A stretch of DNA of 64,000 bases from Acinetobacter sp. P8-3-8 (GCF_000214135.1 NZ_AFIE01000011.1:19690-83689), one strand, 5' to 3'. Numbered from the stretch's first letter, positions 36,174 to 46,451 are shown. The notes: generated from the sequence alone by a model not told the origin. Numbers and translations: made by a program.

Positions 36174-37583
36174 TTACAAATCAAACAATTTTCCTGGGTT
36201 CATAATCCCGTTTGGATCGAACACTTTTTTCAACGCTTTCATATATTCAATTTCTTCAGCAGTACGTGTGTATTCAAGATAAGGCTTTTTCGTCATGCCC
36301 ACACCGTGCTCTGCTGAAATCGAACCATCATATTTTTGTACAGTTTCAAATACATACTTATTTACAACCTGACATTTTGCAAAGAATTCATCTTTAGATA
36401 AATTTTCAGGTTTTAAAATATTTAAATGTAAATTACCGTCACCAATATGACCAAACCAGCAAATTTCAAAATCAGGATAGTTTTCTGCAACAATGCTATC
36501 AATTTCTTTAATGAATGCAGGAACATGCGTGATTAATACTGAAATATCATTCTTATACGGTGTAAACGGTGCAATCGTTTCAGAAATATCTTCACGTAAA
36601 CGCCATAAGCTCTGTACTTGTTCAAGACTTTGGCTCATCACGCCATCAAGTACCCAGCCTTGCTCCATACAATGCTCGAAGATTTCCATCGCAGCATCAA
36701 TAATTGGTTCATACGGCGCTTCAAACTCAAGCAATACGTAGAATGGACATTCAGTTTCAAATGGACGAGGAACATGTCCACGTGCCAAAACTTTCTGCAT
36801 TGCCAATTCACCAAAGAACTCAAATGCAGTCAGGTCAATTTTACTTTGGAATGCATGTAGCACAGGCATAATCGCATCAAAATCAGGAACGCCCAAGACC
36901 AATACTTGTAAATCATGCGGTTGGCGTTCCAGCTTAATTTCAGCTTCAGTGACTAGACCTAAAGTCCCTTCACCACCGATGAATAAATGCTGCAAGGCAT
37001 AACCCGTCGCATTTTTAATCATGCCTTTGTTTAAACGTAATACATCGCCCTTACCTGTCACAACAGTCAGACCCAGTACCCAATTACGTGTCATGCCGTA
37101 TTTAATAACTTTAATACCGCCTGCATTGGTACCAATATTGCCACCCATTTGCGATGAACCAGAAGAAGCAAAATCGACTGGATAATACATACCTTGCTCT
37201 TCGGCATAATTTTGTAATTGCTCAGTCACTACCCCTGCTTGGATACGTACCATACGATCAGCAGGATAGAATTCTAAAATTTGATTCATCTTGTCAAAGC
37301 TAATGACAATTTCACCATCGGCAGCCACAGCACCCGCAGATAAACCTGTACGACCACCTGATGGGGTAATCGCAACATTAAATTGATTGGCAAGTTTAAC
37401 AATCGCCTGAACTTGTTCAGTAGACGATGGAAAAACAATGACTGATGGATTTGGATCGAAATGCTTAGTGTGGTCTTTACCCCAATTTTCTAAGCTATCA
37501 GCATCGGTTTTAATGCGGTTTTCACCAACAATTTCCGTCAATTGGGTCAATAATTCAGGTGCTATCGTTACTGGAGCATTCAT
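36174..37583 (-). CDS. FAD-binding oxidoreductase, probable D-2-hydroxyglutarate dehydrogenase
   Basis: A 469-residue flavoprotein of the VAO/PCMH type. The FAD-binding stretch ITPSGGRTGLSAGAV is near residue 76. The C-terminal motifs WFGHIGDGNLHLNI and ISAEHGVGMTKK carry the metal and substrate histidines of the GlcD/D2HGDH group. It is divergent from serA, the arrangement known in Pseudomonas, where this enzyme oxidises the D-2-hydroxyglutarate produced by SerA and so drives serine synthesis. D-lactate dehydrogenase is the alternative. A terminator follows. Confidence 0.85.
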   Translation of the reverse strand: MNAPVTIAPELLTQLTEIVGENRIKTDADSLENWGKDHTKHFDPNPSVIVFPSSTEQVQAIVKLANQFNVAITPSGGRTGLSAGAVAADGEIVISFDKMNQILEFYPADRMVRIQAGVVTEQLQNYAEEQGMYYPVDFASSGSSQMGGNIGTNAGGIKVIKYGMTRNWVLGLTVVTGKGDVLRLNKGMIKNATGYALQHLFIGGEGTLGLVTEAEIKLERQPHDLQVLVLGVPDFDAIMPVLHAFQSKIDLTAFEFFGELAMQKVLARGHVPRPFETECPFYVLLEFEAPYEPIIDAAMEIFEHCMEQGWVLDGVMSQSLEQVQSLWRLREDISETIAPFTPYKNDISVLITHVPAFIKEIDSIVAENYPDFEICWFGHIGDGNLHLNILKPENLSKDEFFAKCQVVNKYVFETVQKYDGSISAEHGVGMTKKPYLEYTRTAEEIEYMKALKKVFDPNGIMNPGKLFDL

Positions 37584-37966
37584 CGTTTTGCGGGCCTAGC
37601 AAGTAGAAAATAAGGTTGTGGGTACTACAACATGCAAAATTTTAAATCAGTCAGTGAAAATTTTTCAGCATTTTTTTAGAGTCAAATACAGTCAAAATCG
37701 TCAACTTTACTGATTTCAGCAGTATTTTACCTAGTTGATGACGATGGATAAAGCATAGTTTTATATTGCGTGACCCATACGTCATATCGAAAGCATTGTT
37801 CAAGCGCTATAAAAATCAATAAATTAGCGATCTATTTGATTTATATATAATGCTTATCAGAAATCGTAGATAAAATATCCGCTTTACTATGACAAACGAA
37901 ATATCTATAGAACAGTGTCTATGGTATCATACTGCGACTAAATTTGGCCTTTGTAGCGGAGCCGTA

Positions 37967-39199
37967 ATGAGCCAACATCTTTCACTACCAAAAGATAAAA
38001 TTCGTTTCTTGTTGTTAGAAGGCGTTCATCAAAACGCGATTGACACTCTAAATGCTGCTGGATATACCAATATCGATTCCCGTAAAACTGCGCTTGAGGG
38101 TGAAGCGTTGAAAGAAGCGGTTAAAGATGCACACTTCATTGGTATTCGTTCCCGTACACAATTAACTGAAGAAATCTTTGAAGCTGCGAATAAATTGATC
38201 GCAGTGGGTTGTTTCTGTATCGGAACAAACCAAGTGAATTTAAATGCAGCGATGATTCGTGGTATTCCTGTATTTAACGCACCTTACTCAAATACTCGTT
38301 CAGTTGCTGAACTGGTACTTGCTGAAGCTATTCTTTTACTTCGTGGTGTACCTGCTAAATCTGCTTCTACTCACCGTGGTGGTTGGAACAAATCTGCTGT
38401 AGGTTCGTTTGAAACACGTGGTAAGACTTTAGGTATCGTGGGTTATGGCTCTATCGGTTCTCAACTTTCAGTTTTAGCTGAAAGCTTGGGCATGCACGTG
38501 ATTTATTATGATGCAGTGACTAAATTACCGATGGGTAATGCACGTCAAGTGGGTTCTTTAGATGAACTTCTTGCCAATGCTGATGTTGTAAGCTTACACG
38601 TTCCAGATGTTCCTTCTACTCGTAATTTCTTTACTAAAGAACAATTTGCGAAAATGAAAGAAGGTTCTATCTTCATCAATGCTGCACGCGGTACATGTGT
38701 GATCATCGAAGACCTTGCAGATGCGATCAAATCTGGTCACATTGCGGGTGCTGCGGTTGACGTATTCCCGAAAGAACCGAAAGCCAATGGTGAAGAATTC
38801 GTTTCTCCACTTCGTGGTTTAGACAACGTGATCTTAACGCCTCACGTCGGTGGTTCTACCATGGAAGCGCAAGCGAACATCGGTTTAGAAGTGGCTGAGA
38901 AATTTGTTGCTTATTCAGATAAAGGCATGACTTTATCTGCTGTGAACTTCCCTGAAATCGCACTTCCATTGACTGAAGGTAAACATCGTTTACTTCACAT
39001 TCATAAAAACGTGCCAGGTGTTCTTTCTAAGATCAACAACTTGTTCGCTGAACACGGTATCAACATTTCTGGTCAATCATTAATGACGAAAGGTGATGTT
39101 GGTTACTTAGTGATGGACGTTGATGCAACTGCATCTAAAGAAGCGCTTGATACATTGAGTGATGTTGAAGGTACAATCCGCGTTCGCGTATTGTTCTAA
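37967..39199 (+). CDS. serA: D-3-phosphoglycerate dehydrogenase
   Basis: A 410-residue enzyme for the first step of serine synthesis. The Rossmann motif GIVGYGSIGSQLSVLAES is near residue 157, the catalytic residues lie in NAARGTCVI and TPHVGGSTMEAQ, and a C-terminal ACT domain (about residues 335-410) provides serine feedback. The ATG at 37967 matches the E. coli SerA length (410); the frame opens earlier at 37889 but those residues are not conserved. The 383-base gap to the divergent flavoprotein contains both promoters; I see no clear operator. Confidence 0.95.
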   Translation: MSQHLSLPKDKIRFLLLEGVHQNAIDTLNAAGYTNIDSRKTALEGEALKEAVKDAHFIGIRSRTQLTEEIFEAANKLIAVGCFCIGTNQVNLNAAMIRGIPVFNAPYSNTRSVAELVLAEAILLLRGVPAKSASTHRGGWNKSAVGSFETRGKTLGIVGYGSIGSQLSVLAESLGMHVIYYDAVTKLPMGNARQVGSLDELLANADVVSLHVPDVPSTRNFFTKEQFAKMKEGSIFINAARGTCVIIEDLADAIKSGHIAGAAVDVFPKEPKANGEEFVSPLRGLDNVILTPHVGGSTMEAQANIGLEVAEKFVAYSDKGMTLSAVNFPEIALPLTEGKHRLLHIHKNVPGVLSKINNLFAEHGINISGQSLMTKGDVGYLVMDVDATASKEALDTLSDVEGTIRVRVLF

Positions 39200-39214
39200 G
39201 CATTTCTGATTTTA

Positions 39215-39247
39215 AAAACCACAGGCAACTGCCTGTGGTTTTTTTAT
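39215..39247 (+). terminator. Rho-independent terminator of serA
   Basis: AAAACCACAGGCA pairs with TGCCTGTGGTTTT around a 2-base loop and a T-run follows. Confidence 0.95.
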
Positions 39248-39324
39248 TTTAATCATATATATTTGATTTATTGAGCACTCTCATTTCTCTTCCGAAAAGC
39301 CTTAAAGCTAAAACGTTCTAAAAC

Positions 39325-40191
39325 ATGCCAAATTTAAAAGCAGCACCTCATCTTCAAGCTTTGATTCTACTGTTTATTGCGATGGTGAGTATGCAAAGCA
39401 GTGGTGCGCTTGCCAAAGTGCTCTTTGAACACTTCCCAGTGTTGACCATTTCCGCTATGCGTCTACTGATGGGTTCATTGATTTTGGCCATTATTTTTAG
39501 AATTTGGCAGGTTAATTTTAAACATATCAAGTGGTCAGCGATTATCAGTTATGGCGTGGCTTTAGCTGGCATGAATGCCCTCTTTTATTTGTCGATTGAA
39601 CGATTACCTTTAGGCATTGCCGTTTCATTTGAGTTTATTGGCCCATTGAGTGTTGCACTGTTTCATGCACGGCAAAAGTTTGATTTTATTTGGGTCGGAT
39701 TAGCAATTTTAGGCTTGGTTTTACTGTTTCCTTTTGACCAAGCTGCTCATCGATTAGACCCCATCGGCATCGCTTTGGCACTGGGCGCTGGAGCATGTTG
39801 GGCATTGTATATTATTGCGGGACAGAAACCTTCGGGCGTTTCAGGTAATCATACGGTTTGTTTGGGCATGTTTGTTGGTATGCTGTGTTTAATGCCAATT
39901 GCTTTATTTTCAGGCATGTCCGCAACAGTTTTTCAGCCATCCAATTTGATCTATTTTGTTGCTTTAGCAATCTTAGCCAGCGCATTACCTTTCTCTTTAG
40001 AAATGATTGCTTTACGAAATCTATCTGCTTTAAGCTTCGGTACGCTGATGAGCTTAGAACCTGCTGTGGCTGCATTTTCAGGATTTATTTTCTTAGGTGA
40101 ACAATTGCTTTGGACGCAATGGTTGGCTTTAGCCACAATTATTAGTGCATCGATCGGGTGTACCATGACCGTTCAACGCGCAAAAAAATAA
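39325..40191 (+). CDS. EamA-family exporter (RhtA-like)
   Basis: A 288-residue drug/metabolite transporter with ten hydrophobic segments in two repeated EamA halves. It resembles the RhtA threonine/homoserine exporter group, for example in RLPLGIAVSFEFIGPLSVALF. The neighbouring serA is only suggestive of an amino-acid substrate. A frameshifted paralogue lies at 40940-41808, with a Sel1-repeat gene between them on the opposite strand. Confidence 0.85.
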   Translation: MPNLKAAPHLQALILLFIAMVSMQSSGALAKVLFEHFPVLTISAMRLLMGSLILAIIFRIWQVNFKHIKWSAIISYGVALAGMNALFYLSIERLPLGIAVSFEFIGPLSVALFHARQKFDFIWVGLAILGLVLLFPFDQAAHRLDPIGIALALGAGACWALYIIAGQKPSGVSGNHTVCLGMFVGMLCLMPIALFSGMSATVFQPSNLIYFVALAILASALPFSLEMIALRNLSALSFGTLMSLEPAVAAFSGFIFLGEQLLWTQWLALATIISASIGCTMTVQRAKK

Positions 40192-40222
40192 ATCTCTTAA
40201 CCGTGAATCAGCTAAGAGATTT
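40190..40222. terminator. Terminator hairpin between convergent genes
   Basis: AAATCTCTTA and TAAGAGATTT pair perfectly around a 13-base loop, overlapping the EamA stop region. Confidence 0.65.
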
Positions 40223-40267
40223 ATGAATCAAAACTCGTATTCAGTTCTGAATTCTAGTTTCGTAAAA

Positions 40268-40753
40268 CTACAACTCAATAGAAGCTGCTTCGATATGTTG
40301 ATTTTGTTTTGCCAGATTTAAATATTTCTCAGCAATTTCTCTATCTTTTTTAACACCAATGCCTTCATTGTAGATTTTGAATAATTCAAAAGCAGCATCA
40401 ATATCACCCAAATCTGCGGCCTTTTTATAGTGCTCAAGGCTTTGATTTAAGTCCAAAGCGACACCTTCGCCTGCTTTAAAAATTTCAGCCAAAAGAAAAT
40501 AGGCTTTTGCGTTATTTAAATCTTTTGCCTGATTCAACCAAAATAAAGTGCCATCAATATTCTGCTGCTGCCGTTCATGCGTTGCCATACACAGTATTGC
40601 TTGCTCATGTCCATTTTGTGCCGCAGATTTCAACAATGAGATATGTTGTTCATGCTCTGGCGGTAACTGCATAGAAACTTCAAATTGTGCCGCGGGATCT
40701 CCCGATTCAGCTTGTTTTAGTAAAACCTGATCTATTCTTTCTAAGTTCATCAT
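40268..40753 (-). CDS. Sel1-repeat (SLR/TPR-like) protein
   Basis: A 161-residue soluble helical-repeat protein. Three to four Sel1-like units are visible, for example AKAYFLLAEIFKAGEGVAL and DIDAAFELFKIYNEGIGVKK, each with the A-x-x-x-L and G-x-G spacing. There is no signal peptide, so it is cytoplasmic. Such proteins scaffold other proteins; no partner is evident. The start may be the second ATG at 40750. Confidence 0.82.
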   Translation of the reverse strand: MMNLERIDQVLLKQAESGDPAAQFEVSMQLPPEHEQHISLLKSAAQNGHEQAILCMATHERQQQNIDGTLFWLNQAKDLNNAKAYFLLAEIFKAGEGVALDLNQSLEHYKKAADLGDIDAAFELFKIYNEGIGVKKDREIAEKYLNLAKQNQHIEAASIEL

Positions 40754-40939
40754 TAACCACCCTACTTACATCTTTTAAAATTTAATTTATGCGATGCATC
40801 TATCATTTATTCTCATCATCATAGCGTAGAATTTTCAATCTCCAAGCAAATATTTTATCTTTCGATATAAACTTTATAAATAGTCGCTTTATTATCGACA
40901 AATGATAAAATCGCGCCAGAATCCTACACTTTTATACTT

Positions 40940-41808
40940 ATGCCGAACACTCAACTCACTGCTGTGCTCTTTATGGTTTTATCCATGGTCGCATATCAGA
41001 TCAGCGCATCATTTGCGAAACAACTTTTTGAAGTTTTAGATCCACTGACAGTGGTGACTTTAAGATTATGTTTTGCATCTATTCTGATTATTTTAATGTT
41101 TAGATCGTGGAAAATCATTAAGCGTTTACCTTATTTAAAATGGAAGGATTTATTGCTGTATAGCGGCTCTGTGTGTTTGATGAATGTATTGTTCTACGCA
41201 TCTTTAGGTAAGTTGCCACAAGGCATTGCGGTTGATTAGAGTTTCTTGGCCCGCTCACATTAGCTTTACTGTCTATTAAGCATAAAAGTGATTATCTCTG
41301 GGTATTGCTTGCCATTATTGGTGTTGCATTAATGGTGCCTTGGCAAGATGCAACTGCACACAACTTTTCATATCTAGGCGCTGCTTTTGCTCTTGGCGCA
41401 GGGATTTGTTGGGCAATTTATATTTATTATGGACAAAGGGTTGTTCGCCAAAATATTGGTATGCATGCGCTCAGTATTGCCATCGTATTATCCGCCATGG
41501 TCATGTTACCCATCAGCGCGGTACACAACCCCGAAGCCTTGCTTAAAACTGAATATTGGGGCAAAGCCTTACTCATTGCTCTATTAGCAACAGCGATCCC
41601 ATATGCATTGGATTTAATGGCTTTAAAGCGCCTAAGCAAACTCAGTTACGGCACACTTTCTAGTTTATCTCCTGCATTGGGCGCAATTGCAGGATTTTTC
41701 CTATTAAAAGAACAGATTAGCTTATGGCAATGTATTGCTTTGATTTGTATCATGCTTGCATCTATTGGTGTGACGTTTAGGTCTAAACAAGATCCAGATG
41801 ACTTATAA
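40940..41808 (+). pseudogene. EamA-family exporter interrupted by a single-base frameshift
   Basis: The first frame (40940-41239) encodes the first EamA helices and stops at TAG 41237-41239 just after KLPQGIAV. The sequence continues in the +2-shifted frame from about 41236 as LEFLGPLTLALL through 41808, with no further stop. Alignment with the neighbouring intact EamA protein (RLPLGIAVSFEFIGPL) shows that one base is missing at 41233-41236. Joined, the product would be about 289 residues, the same as the paralogue. Either a true inactivating mutation or a sequencing error in this assembly. Confidence 0.88.
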
Positions 41809-41852
41809 TGTTTCTTATAATGTTTAATGTTAATCTTCTTGAATATTTTTCA

Positions 41853-41895
41853 CCTTTGAAAAGATTGAATACGCTATCTTTCCAAAGGTTTTTTT
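41853..41895. terminator. Terminator between the EamA pseudogene and the hemerythrin gene
   Basis: CCTTTGAAAAGAT pairs with ATCTTTCCAAAGG (one mismatch), followed by seven T on the plus strand. Confidence 0.8.
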
Positions 41896-41914
41896 ATGAC
41901 TACAGAATTTAAAA

Positions 41915-42385
41915 TCATTTGAATTCGTCTATAAGCTCATCTTTAAACTTTGCCTTATATTTTTTATATTCAGCCATATATTTTTTCGCAAGTGCTAGTT
42001 TTTGATTTTCATCTAAGATTTTACTTGCTTGCTGAAAAAAGTGATATTCCTCTTGCTGTAAGTGCTGATGCACTGTTTCAAATAATCGTCTAGCCAATAT
42101 CAACCAACGAGAATGACTAAAATCAGTTTCAGTTAATGATCCTAATATTTCATCCATTGCACGATGTTCAGAAAGCGCATGGCGTGTAAGATTTAAGCCT
42201 GAATCTGTCATCATCAATGGAATATAGAAATAACGATCTTCTGCAACCGCATGTGCAAATAATTCATTTTTAAGTAATGCAAAAATCTTACGGCGCTCAG
42301 AAGTATCACCTGATGTTTCAACCAATTTTCCAGATAAATCCCGTTGCACATCATGACTTATACTTAGTGCTTCAAAAATATTCAT
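41915..42385 (-). CDS. Hemerythrin-domain protein
   Basis: A 156-residue four-helix protein with the spaced His and Glu residues of hemerythrin HHE domains: SHDVQRDL near residue 10, FAHAVAEDRYFY near 45, RHALSEHRAMDE near 73 and HQHLQQEEYHFF near 110. These should hold a non-haem di-iron centre binding oxygen or nitric oxide. It is soluble and cytoplasmic. No sensor domain is fused and no nitrosative-stress gene is adjacent. Confidence 0.88.
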   Translation of the reverse strand: MNIFEALSISHDVQRDLSGKLVETSGDTSERRKIFALLKNELFAHAVAEDRYFYIPLMMTDSGLNLTRHALSEHRAMDEILGSLTETDFSHSRWLILARRLFETVHQHLQQEEYHFFQQASKILDENQKLALAKKYMAEYKKYKAKFKDELIDEFK

Positions 42386-42527
42386 TCAAATCCCTCTTTT
42401 CATTATCCTTCCATCATTCAGCTCAATAAAAATTGACTCAATAGACGTAATATCATAAAAGAGTGATCAAATAAACATCGTCATTAAATGAAACTTTTTG
42501 TATCTGGATACTTAAACTAAGCGTGAA

Positions 42528-43295
42528 TTATCCCGTAAACATTTGATATGCCAAACGACAAATTAAAATGCTGACTAAAATTAAAAAGAGAATACGAATA
42601 AAACCACTACCGTATTTCAACGCCATTTTCACCCCAACCAATGAACCACATACATTGGCAGCTGCCATCATTAAACCCAGTTGGAACAGCACATGTCCTG
42701 TAGGAATAAAGAAACTTAAAGCCGCGAAGTTGGTCATAAAATTACCGATTTTAGACAATGCTGATGCGTGTAAAAAATCGACTTTTAAGTAGCGAATAAA
42801 ATAGAAAATAAAGAAGCTACCTGTTCCTGGCCCAAAAATCCCATCATAAAAACCAATGGCTAAGCCACCAACACCTGCAATCAACAGCATTTTATTGGTG
42901 ATTTCTTGCTGAAAATGCACTTGTCCAAATTGCTTTTTAAAAAATGTATAAATCGCAATCACGATCAACATGAACAATACGAATGGACGTAAAATTTCTT
43001 GTGGAATCAACGACACACAAGCCGCGCCACCAAAAGAACTAATGAATGCAGTGACTGCAATCACCGCCAAAAGTTTCCATTGGATTTTCACTTGTTTTAA
43101 ATAAGAAAATGCAGCCGAAGCCGTACCACAAATTGAAGCAAGCTTATTGGTACCAAAAACTGTTGCAGTTGGATAATGTGGCAATGCTCCCATCAAAGCT
43201 GGAATCTGTATTAACCCTCCTCCACCAACAGCCGCATCAATTGCGCCTGCGCAAAAAGCGAAAAAAATCAGGCTAATAATAATGTCCAGTTCCAT
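42528..43295 (-). CDS. TSUP (TauE/SafE) family permease
   Basis: A 255-residue inner-membrane protein with seven or eight hydrophobic segments. FFAFCAGAIDAAVGGGGLIQIPALM at the N-terminus and GFYDGIFGPGTGSFF in the middle are the two copies of the glycine-rich TSUP motif. Members export sulfonates, sulfite or organic acids; the substrate here is unknown. It lies just downstream of truB on the same strand with a 14-base gap, so the two may be cotranscribed. Confidence 0.9.
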   Translation of the reverse strand: MELDIIISLIFFAFCAGAIDAAVGGGGLIQIPALMGALPHYPTATVFGTNKLASICGTASAAFSYLKQVKIQWKLLAVIAVTAFISSFGGAACVSLIPQEILRPFVLFMLIVIAIYTFFKKQFGQVHFQQEITNKMLLIAGVGGLAIGFYDGIFGPGTGSFFIFYFIRYLKVDFLHASALSKIGNFMTNFAALSFFIPTGHVLFQLGLMMAAANVCGSLVGVKMALKYGSGFIRILFLILVSILICRLAYQMFTG

Positions 43296-43309
43296 ACAAC
43301 TTACTCAGA

Positions 43310-44215
43310 TTAGAGGTTTAATACACGTTTAGGCACTAAACGCTTTTTATCGGTGATTTCAGCCAAACCTAGGCACTTCTCACCATCAAAGACCAGAACT
43401 TCTGCATCTGCTTCATGTTCAATATTACTTTCCATGCCACGGCTGAAATATTCCGCACGACCTTCAGGCGCTTGAATTTTAGTAAAATGGTCAATCGGCG
43501 CATAAACAGGTAATAGCAATGCTTCACGCTCTTGCTCGGTTAAACTTTCCAAATATTCAATGGTATAACTTGGATTCAATTCAAAATGCCCAGTTTGAGT
43601 CCGATGCAAATAGATCAAATGACCATAACCACCAAGCGCTTGAGCAATATCTTCACCCAATACACGGATATAAGTTCCTTTCGAGCATGTCACATCTAAA
43701 GTCATTGTATTTTCTGAAAATTCAATTAACTGAATAGCAAAAATGTGAATTGGACGTGCTTCTCGTTCAATTTCTATCCCTTTACGTGCCAACTCATACA
43801 ACGGACGGCCTTCTTTCTTCAATGCAGAATACATCGGCGGAACTTGTTGAATATCACCGATAAACTGAGCCAATACCTGATGGATGCGATCTTCAGTTAA
43901 AACAGGAACTGCTTTTTCCAACAGCACCTCACCCTCTACATCACCCGTCGTGGTGCTGTGTCCAAGCTGAATAGTGGTGAGATAACGCTTCGTTGAATCG
44001 AGTAAATAATGAGAAAACTTAGTCGCCTCGCCCAGACAGATCGGTAATAACCCTGATGCAAGCGGATCTAATGCACCAGTATGCCCTGCTTTTTGCGCCC
44101 GATAGAGCCAACGCACTTTTTGCAAAGCTGCATTTGAACTGATTCCTAGAGGTTTATTCAATAAAAAAACGCCACTGATATGGCGACGTTGAATTTTGGG
44201 CGATTTAGCAGACAT
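43310..44215 (-). CDS. truB: tRNA pseudouridine-55 synthase
   Basis: A 301-residue enzyme that makes pseudouridine 55 in the T-loop of tRNAs. The opening [18 protein letters not shown] and the catalytic-Asp motif [23 protein letters not shown] are intact, and [17 protein letters not shown] follows. A PUA-like C-terminal domain is present. Unlike the E. coli infB-rbfA-truB order, here it is next to a TSUP permease. Confidence 0.96.
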   Translation of the reverse strand: MSAKSPKIQRRHISGVFLLNKPLGISSNAALQKVRWLYRAQKAGHTGALDPLASGLLPICLGEATKFSHYLLDSTKRYLTTIQLGHSTTTGDVEGEVLLEKAVPVLTEDRIHQVLAQFIGDIQQVPPMYSALKKEGRPLYELARKGIEIEREARPIHIFAIQLIEFSENTMTLDVTCSKGTYIRVLGEDIAQALGGYGHLIYLHRTQTGHFELNPSYTIEYLESLTEQEREALLLPVYAPIDHFTKIQAPEGRAEYFSRGMESNIEHEADAEVLVFDGEKCLGLAEITDKKRLVPKRVLNL

Positions 44216-44352
44216 ATTGAATTGATCAGGACAATGTTTGCTTATTCTAACAAATCCATTTATCTATTTTTACAAATTTCTGCTATGCAAAATAAATATT
44301 TATGGCAGATTATTTTCTGATCAAAAAAAATAATACAAATCAAAGGATTTAC

Positions 44353-45393
44353 ATGCAGAAAGCACGTAAAAATATGCTATGGATTGCATTTTCAGTAATT
44401 ATTGTGATTGTTTTTGCTTTTATTTTTTGGTTAAAACCGCAAAACACATCCAATAATGATCAGCAAACATCGGCAGAAACATTTGCTAAGCAACAAGCAG
44501 GGCAAATTGTGCCTGCGACAATCTCAAATACCCAAGCACAGTCCTTTGCAAGCAAGAGCCAACAAGATATCCAAATCAATTGTCAAATTCGTGTAGATGA
44601 TTCAAATCGCTTGATGGTCAATGAACAGACTAAAGATTGTTTTGAGTATTTTATTACTCAATACGGCGAAAAAACTATTGACCAAATTAAGACTGACTTT
44701 CTCGCTTACAGTAAAGCCAGTTATAAAGAGCCAGTTCTATCTCAACTAAGTGACTTATGGTCACGTTATGTGGATTATCGGGCTAAATTGGGCGATCTAC
44801 AGCCTCCTGTAGCAGATAAAGACAGTGCTCAGTATTATCAGCAGATTGTGAGTAATACCCAAAACTTAAGAAAAAAATTCTTTTCAGACTATGAAATTCA
44901 AGGCTTATTCGGTACTCAAGATACTTATGATCAATACACGCTTGATCGTATGGAGATCATGAATAATAAAAATTTGTCTGCAACCGAAAAAGCTGAAAAA
45001 TTAAAACAATTGTTTAATCAACTTCCAGAAGATTGGAAAGAAAATTTACAACAAATTTCTCAGCTTGAAGACCTCAGAAAGCTAACTTCTGAAATAAAAG
45101 CACGTGGCGGTTCGGCTGAAGAATTACACCAAATGCGTACCAATTTGGTCGGTGCTGAAGCAACTCAACGTTTAGAAACACTTGATGTACAACGTAGTGA
45201 CTGGAAAAGCAAAGTTAATCAATACTTAGCTGAACGTGACACGATCATGAACAGTTCAATGAGCGATACAGCAAAGCAAAGTGCTGTATCACAATTAAAA
45301 GCACAACAGTTTAATAATCAACAAGACCAGATACGATTACAAACATTTGAAACAGTTCATGACGAAGGAGGGAAATTACCATTTGCCGATTAG
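44353..45393 (+). CDS. lifO: Lipase-specific foldase (lipase chaperone)
   Basis: A 346-residue periplasmic steric chaperone anchored by one N-terminal helix (about residues 9-28), needed to fold family I.1 lipases before type II secretion. The mature part is helical; the Lif signature YFxxxGE-like region is represented by CFEYFITQYGEKT near residue 96. ATG 44353 is preferred, with AAAGGA six bases upstream; the frame also opens at 44302 without a ribosome-binding site. It lies upstream of the lipase, the order described for lipBA of A. baylyi BD413. Confidence 0.9.
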   Translation: MQKARKNMLWIAFSVIIVIVFAFIFWLKPQNTSNNDQQTSAETFAKQQAGQIVPATISNTQAQSFASKSQQDIQINCQIRVDDSNRLMVNEQTKDCFEYFITQYGEKTIDQIKTDFLAYSKASYKEPVLSQLSDLWSRYVDYRAKLGDLQPPVADKDSAQYYQQIVSNTQNLRKKFFSDYEIQGLFGTQDTYDQYTLDRMEIMNNKNLSATEKAEKLKQLFNQLPEDWKENLQQISQLEDLRKLTSEIKARGGSAEELHQMRTNLVGAEATQRLETLDVQRSDWKSKVNQYLAERDTIMNSSMSDTAKQSAVSQLKAQQFNNQQDQIRLQTFETVHDEGGKLPFAD

Positions 45394-45453
45394 GGATGAT
45401 TATGCCCTAAGCTGATTCATCGACAATCAACATTTTTTCAGGATGAAATACAA

Positions 45454-46431
45454 ATGTTAAAAAACAAAAAATATGCGCTCGCTTGTTCTATGTTAGCCCT
45501 TTGTGGCGCAATAGGCATGAGTTCTGCGCATGCAGGCGTACAGCGTGTTACAGCATCGGTTCAATCGGACTATGCAAAAACTAAATATCCAATTTTATTT
45601 ACACATGGGATGTTTGGATTTAGTCGCTTAGGTGTCGCTGCATTTGGACTAGATTATTGGTATCAAATTTTACCTGATTTAGCCCGCAATGGTTCAACGG
45701 TATTTGCTGCTCAAATTTCACCACTTGAGTCTACAGAAGTTCGAGGAGAACAATTACTCACTCAAGTTGAAGAAGTCATGGCCTTAACAGGCAAAAGCAA
45801 AGTCAATTTGATTGGTCATAGTCACGGTGGGCCAACCATCCGTTATATAGAAGTGGTTAAACCTCAATATGTCGCATCTTTAACAGGTGTCGGTGCAACA
45901 TTTAGAGGATCAAAAGTTGCAGATGATCTATTAGCAAATAGAGGAGGATCTCAATTTCTAAGTATTGCAACAGATTATATTGTAGGTCCAGTTATTGCTT
46001 TTTCTCAAGGCAATTCAGGACTGAAAAGTAATTTGAATGCATCACTCAAATCCATTAGCGAACAAGGTTCAAGTGCTTTCAATCAACGCTACCCAACGCC
46101 TGCCCTTGCCAGCAGTTGTTCTCAAAATGGTGCAGCATCTCGTAATGGTGTCTACTACTACTCTTGGACTGGAACTTCACAAGTCACCAATATATTAGAT
46201 GTTGTGGACAGTGCGATCTCTGTTTTAGGGCCAATTTCCTATGGTAGTTTGGACAATGATGGCTTAGTTCCACGCTGTAATGCTCGTTTCGGTAAAGTCA
46301 TTCGTGATAATTACGGCTGGAATCACCTTGATGAAGTCAATCAAGTCCTAGGAATTCGAGGCTTATTTTCTACGGATCCTGTTTCTGTTTATCGTCAACA
46401 CGCCAATCGACTTAAACTTCAAGGCTTATAA
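45454..46431 (+). CDS. lipA: Secreted triacylglycerol lipase, family I.1 (lipase 1)
   Basis: A 325-residue exported lipase (signal MLKNKKYALACSMLALCGAIG..., cleavage near 27). The nucleophile Ser123 lies in GHSHGG, the catalytic Asp in LDNDGLVPRC and His in NHLDEVNQ. A Cys pair (ASSCSQNG and PRCNA) forms the usual disulfide. The C-terminal DPVSVYRQHANRLK is typical of Pseudomonas-type lipases. It follows the chaperone by 60 bases and is ended by a terminator. The adjacent gene at 46709 is a close paralogue. Confidence 0.95.
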   Translation: MLKNKKYALACSMLALCGAIGMSSAHAGVQRVTASVQSDYAKTKYPILFTHGMFGFSRLGVAAFGLDYWYQILPDLARNGSTVFAAQISPLESTEVRGEQLLTQVEEVMALTGKSKVNLIGHSHGGPTIRYIEVVKPQYVASLTGVGATFRGSKVADDLLANRGGSQFLSIATDYIVGPVIAFSQGNSGLKSNLNASLKSISEQGSSAFNQRYPTPALASSCSQNGAASRNGVYYYSWTGTSQVTNILDVVDSAISVLGPISYGSLDNDGLVPRCNARFGKVIRDNYGWNHLDEVNQVLGIRGLFSTDPVSVYRQHANRLKLQGL

Positions 46432-46451
46432 TCTTTCTAAAAACATCAAAG

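Noticed and set aside
41305-41808. Second half of the EamA gene as an independent short transporter
   Set aside because: Its apparent start is an internal TTG without a ribosome-binding site and the open frame extends upstream to the frameshift, matching the paralogue continuously.
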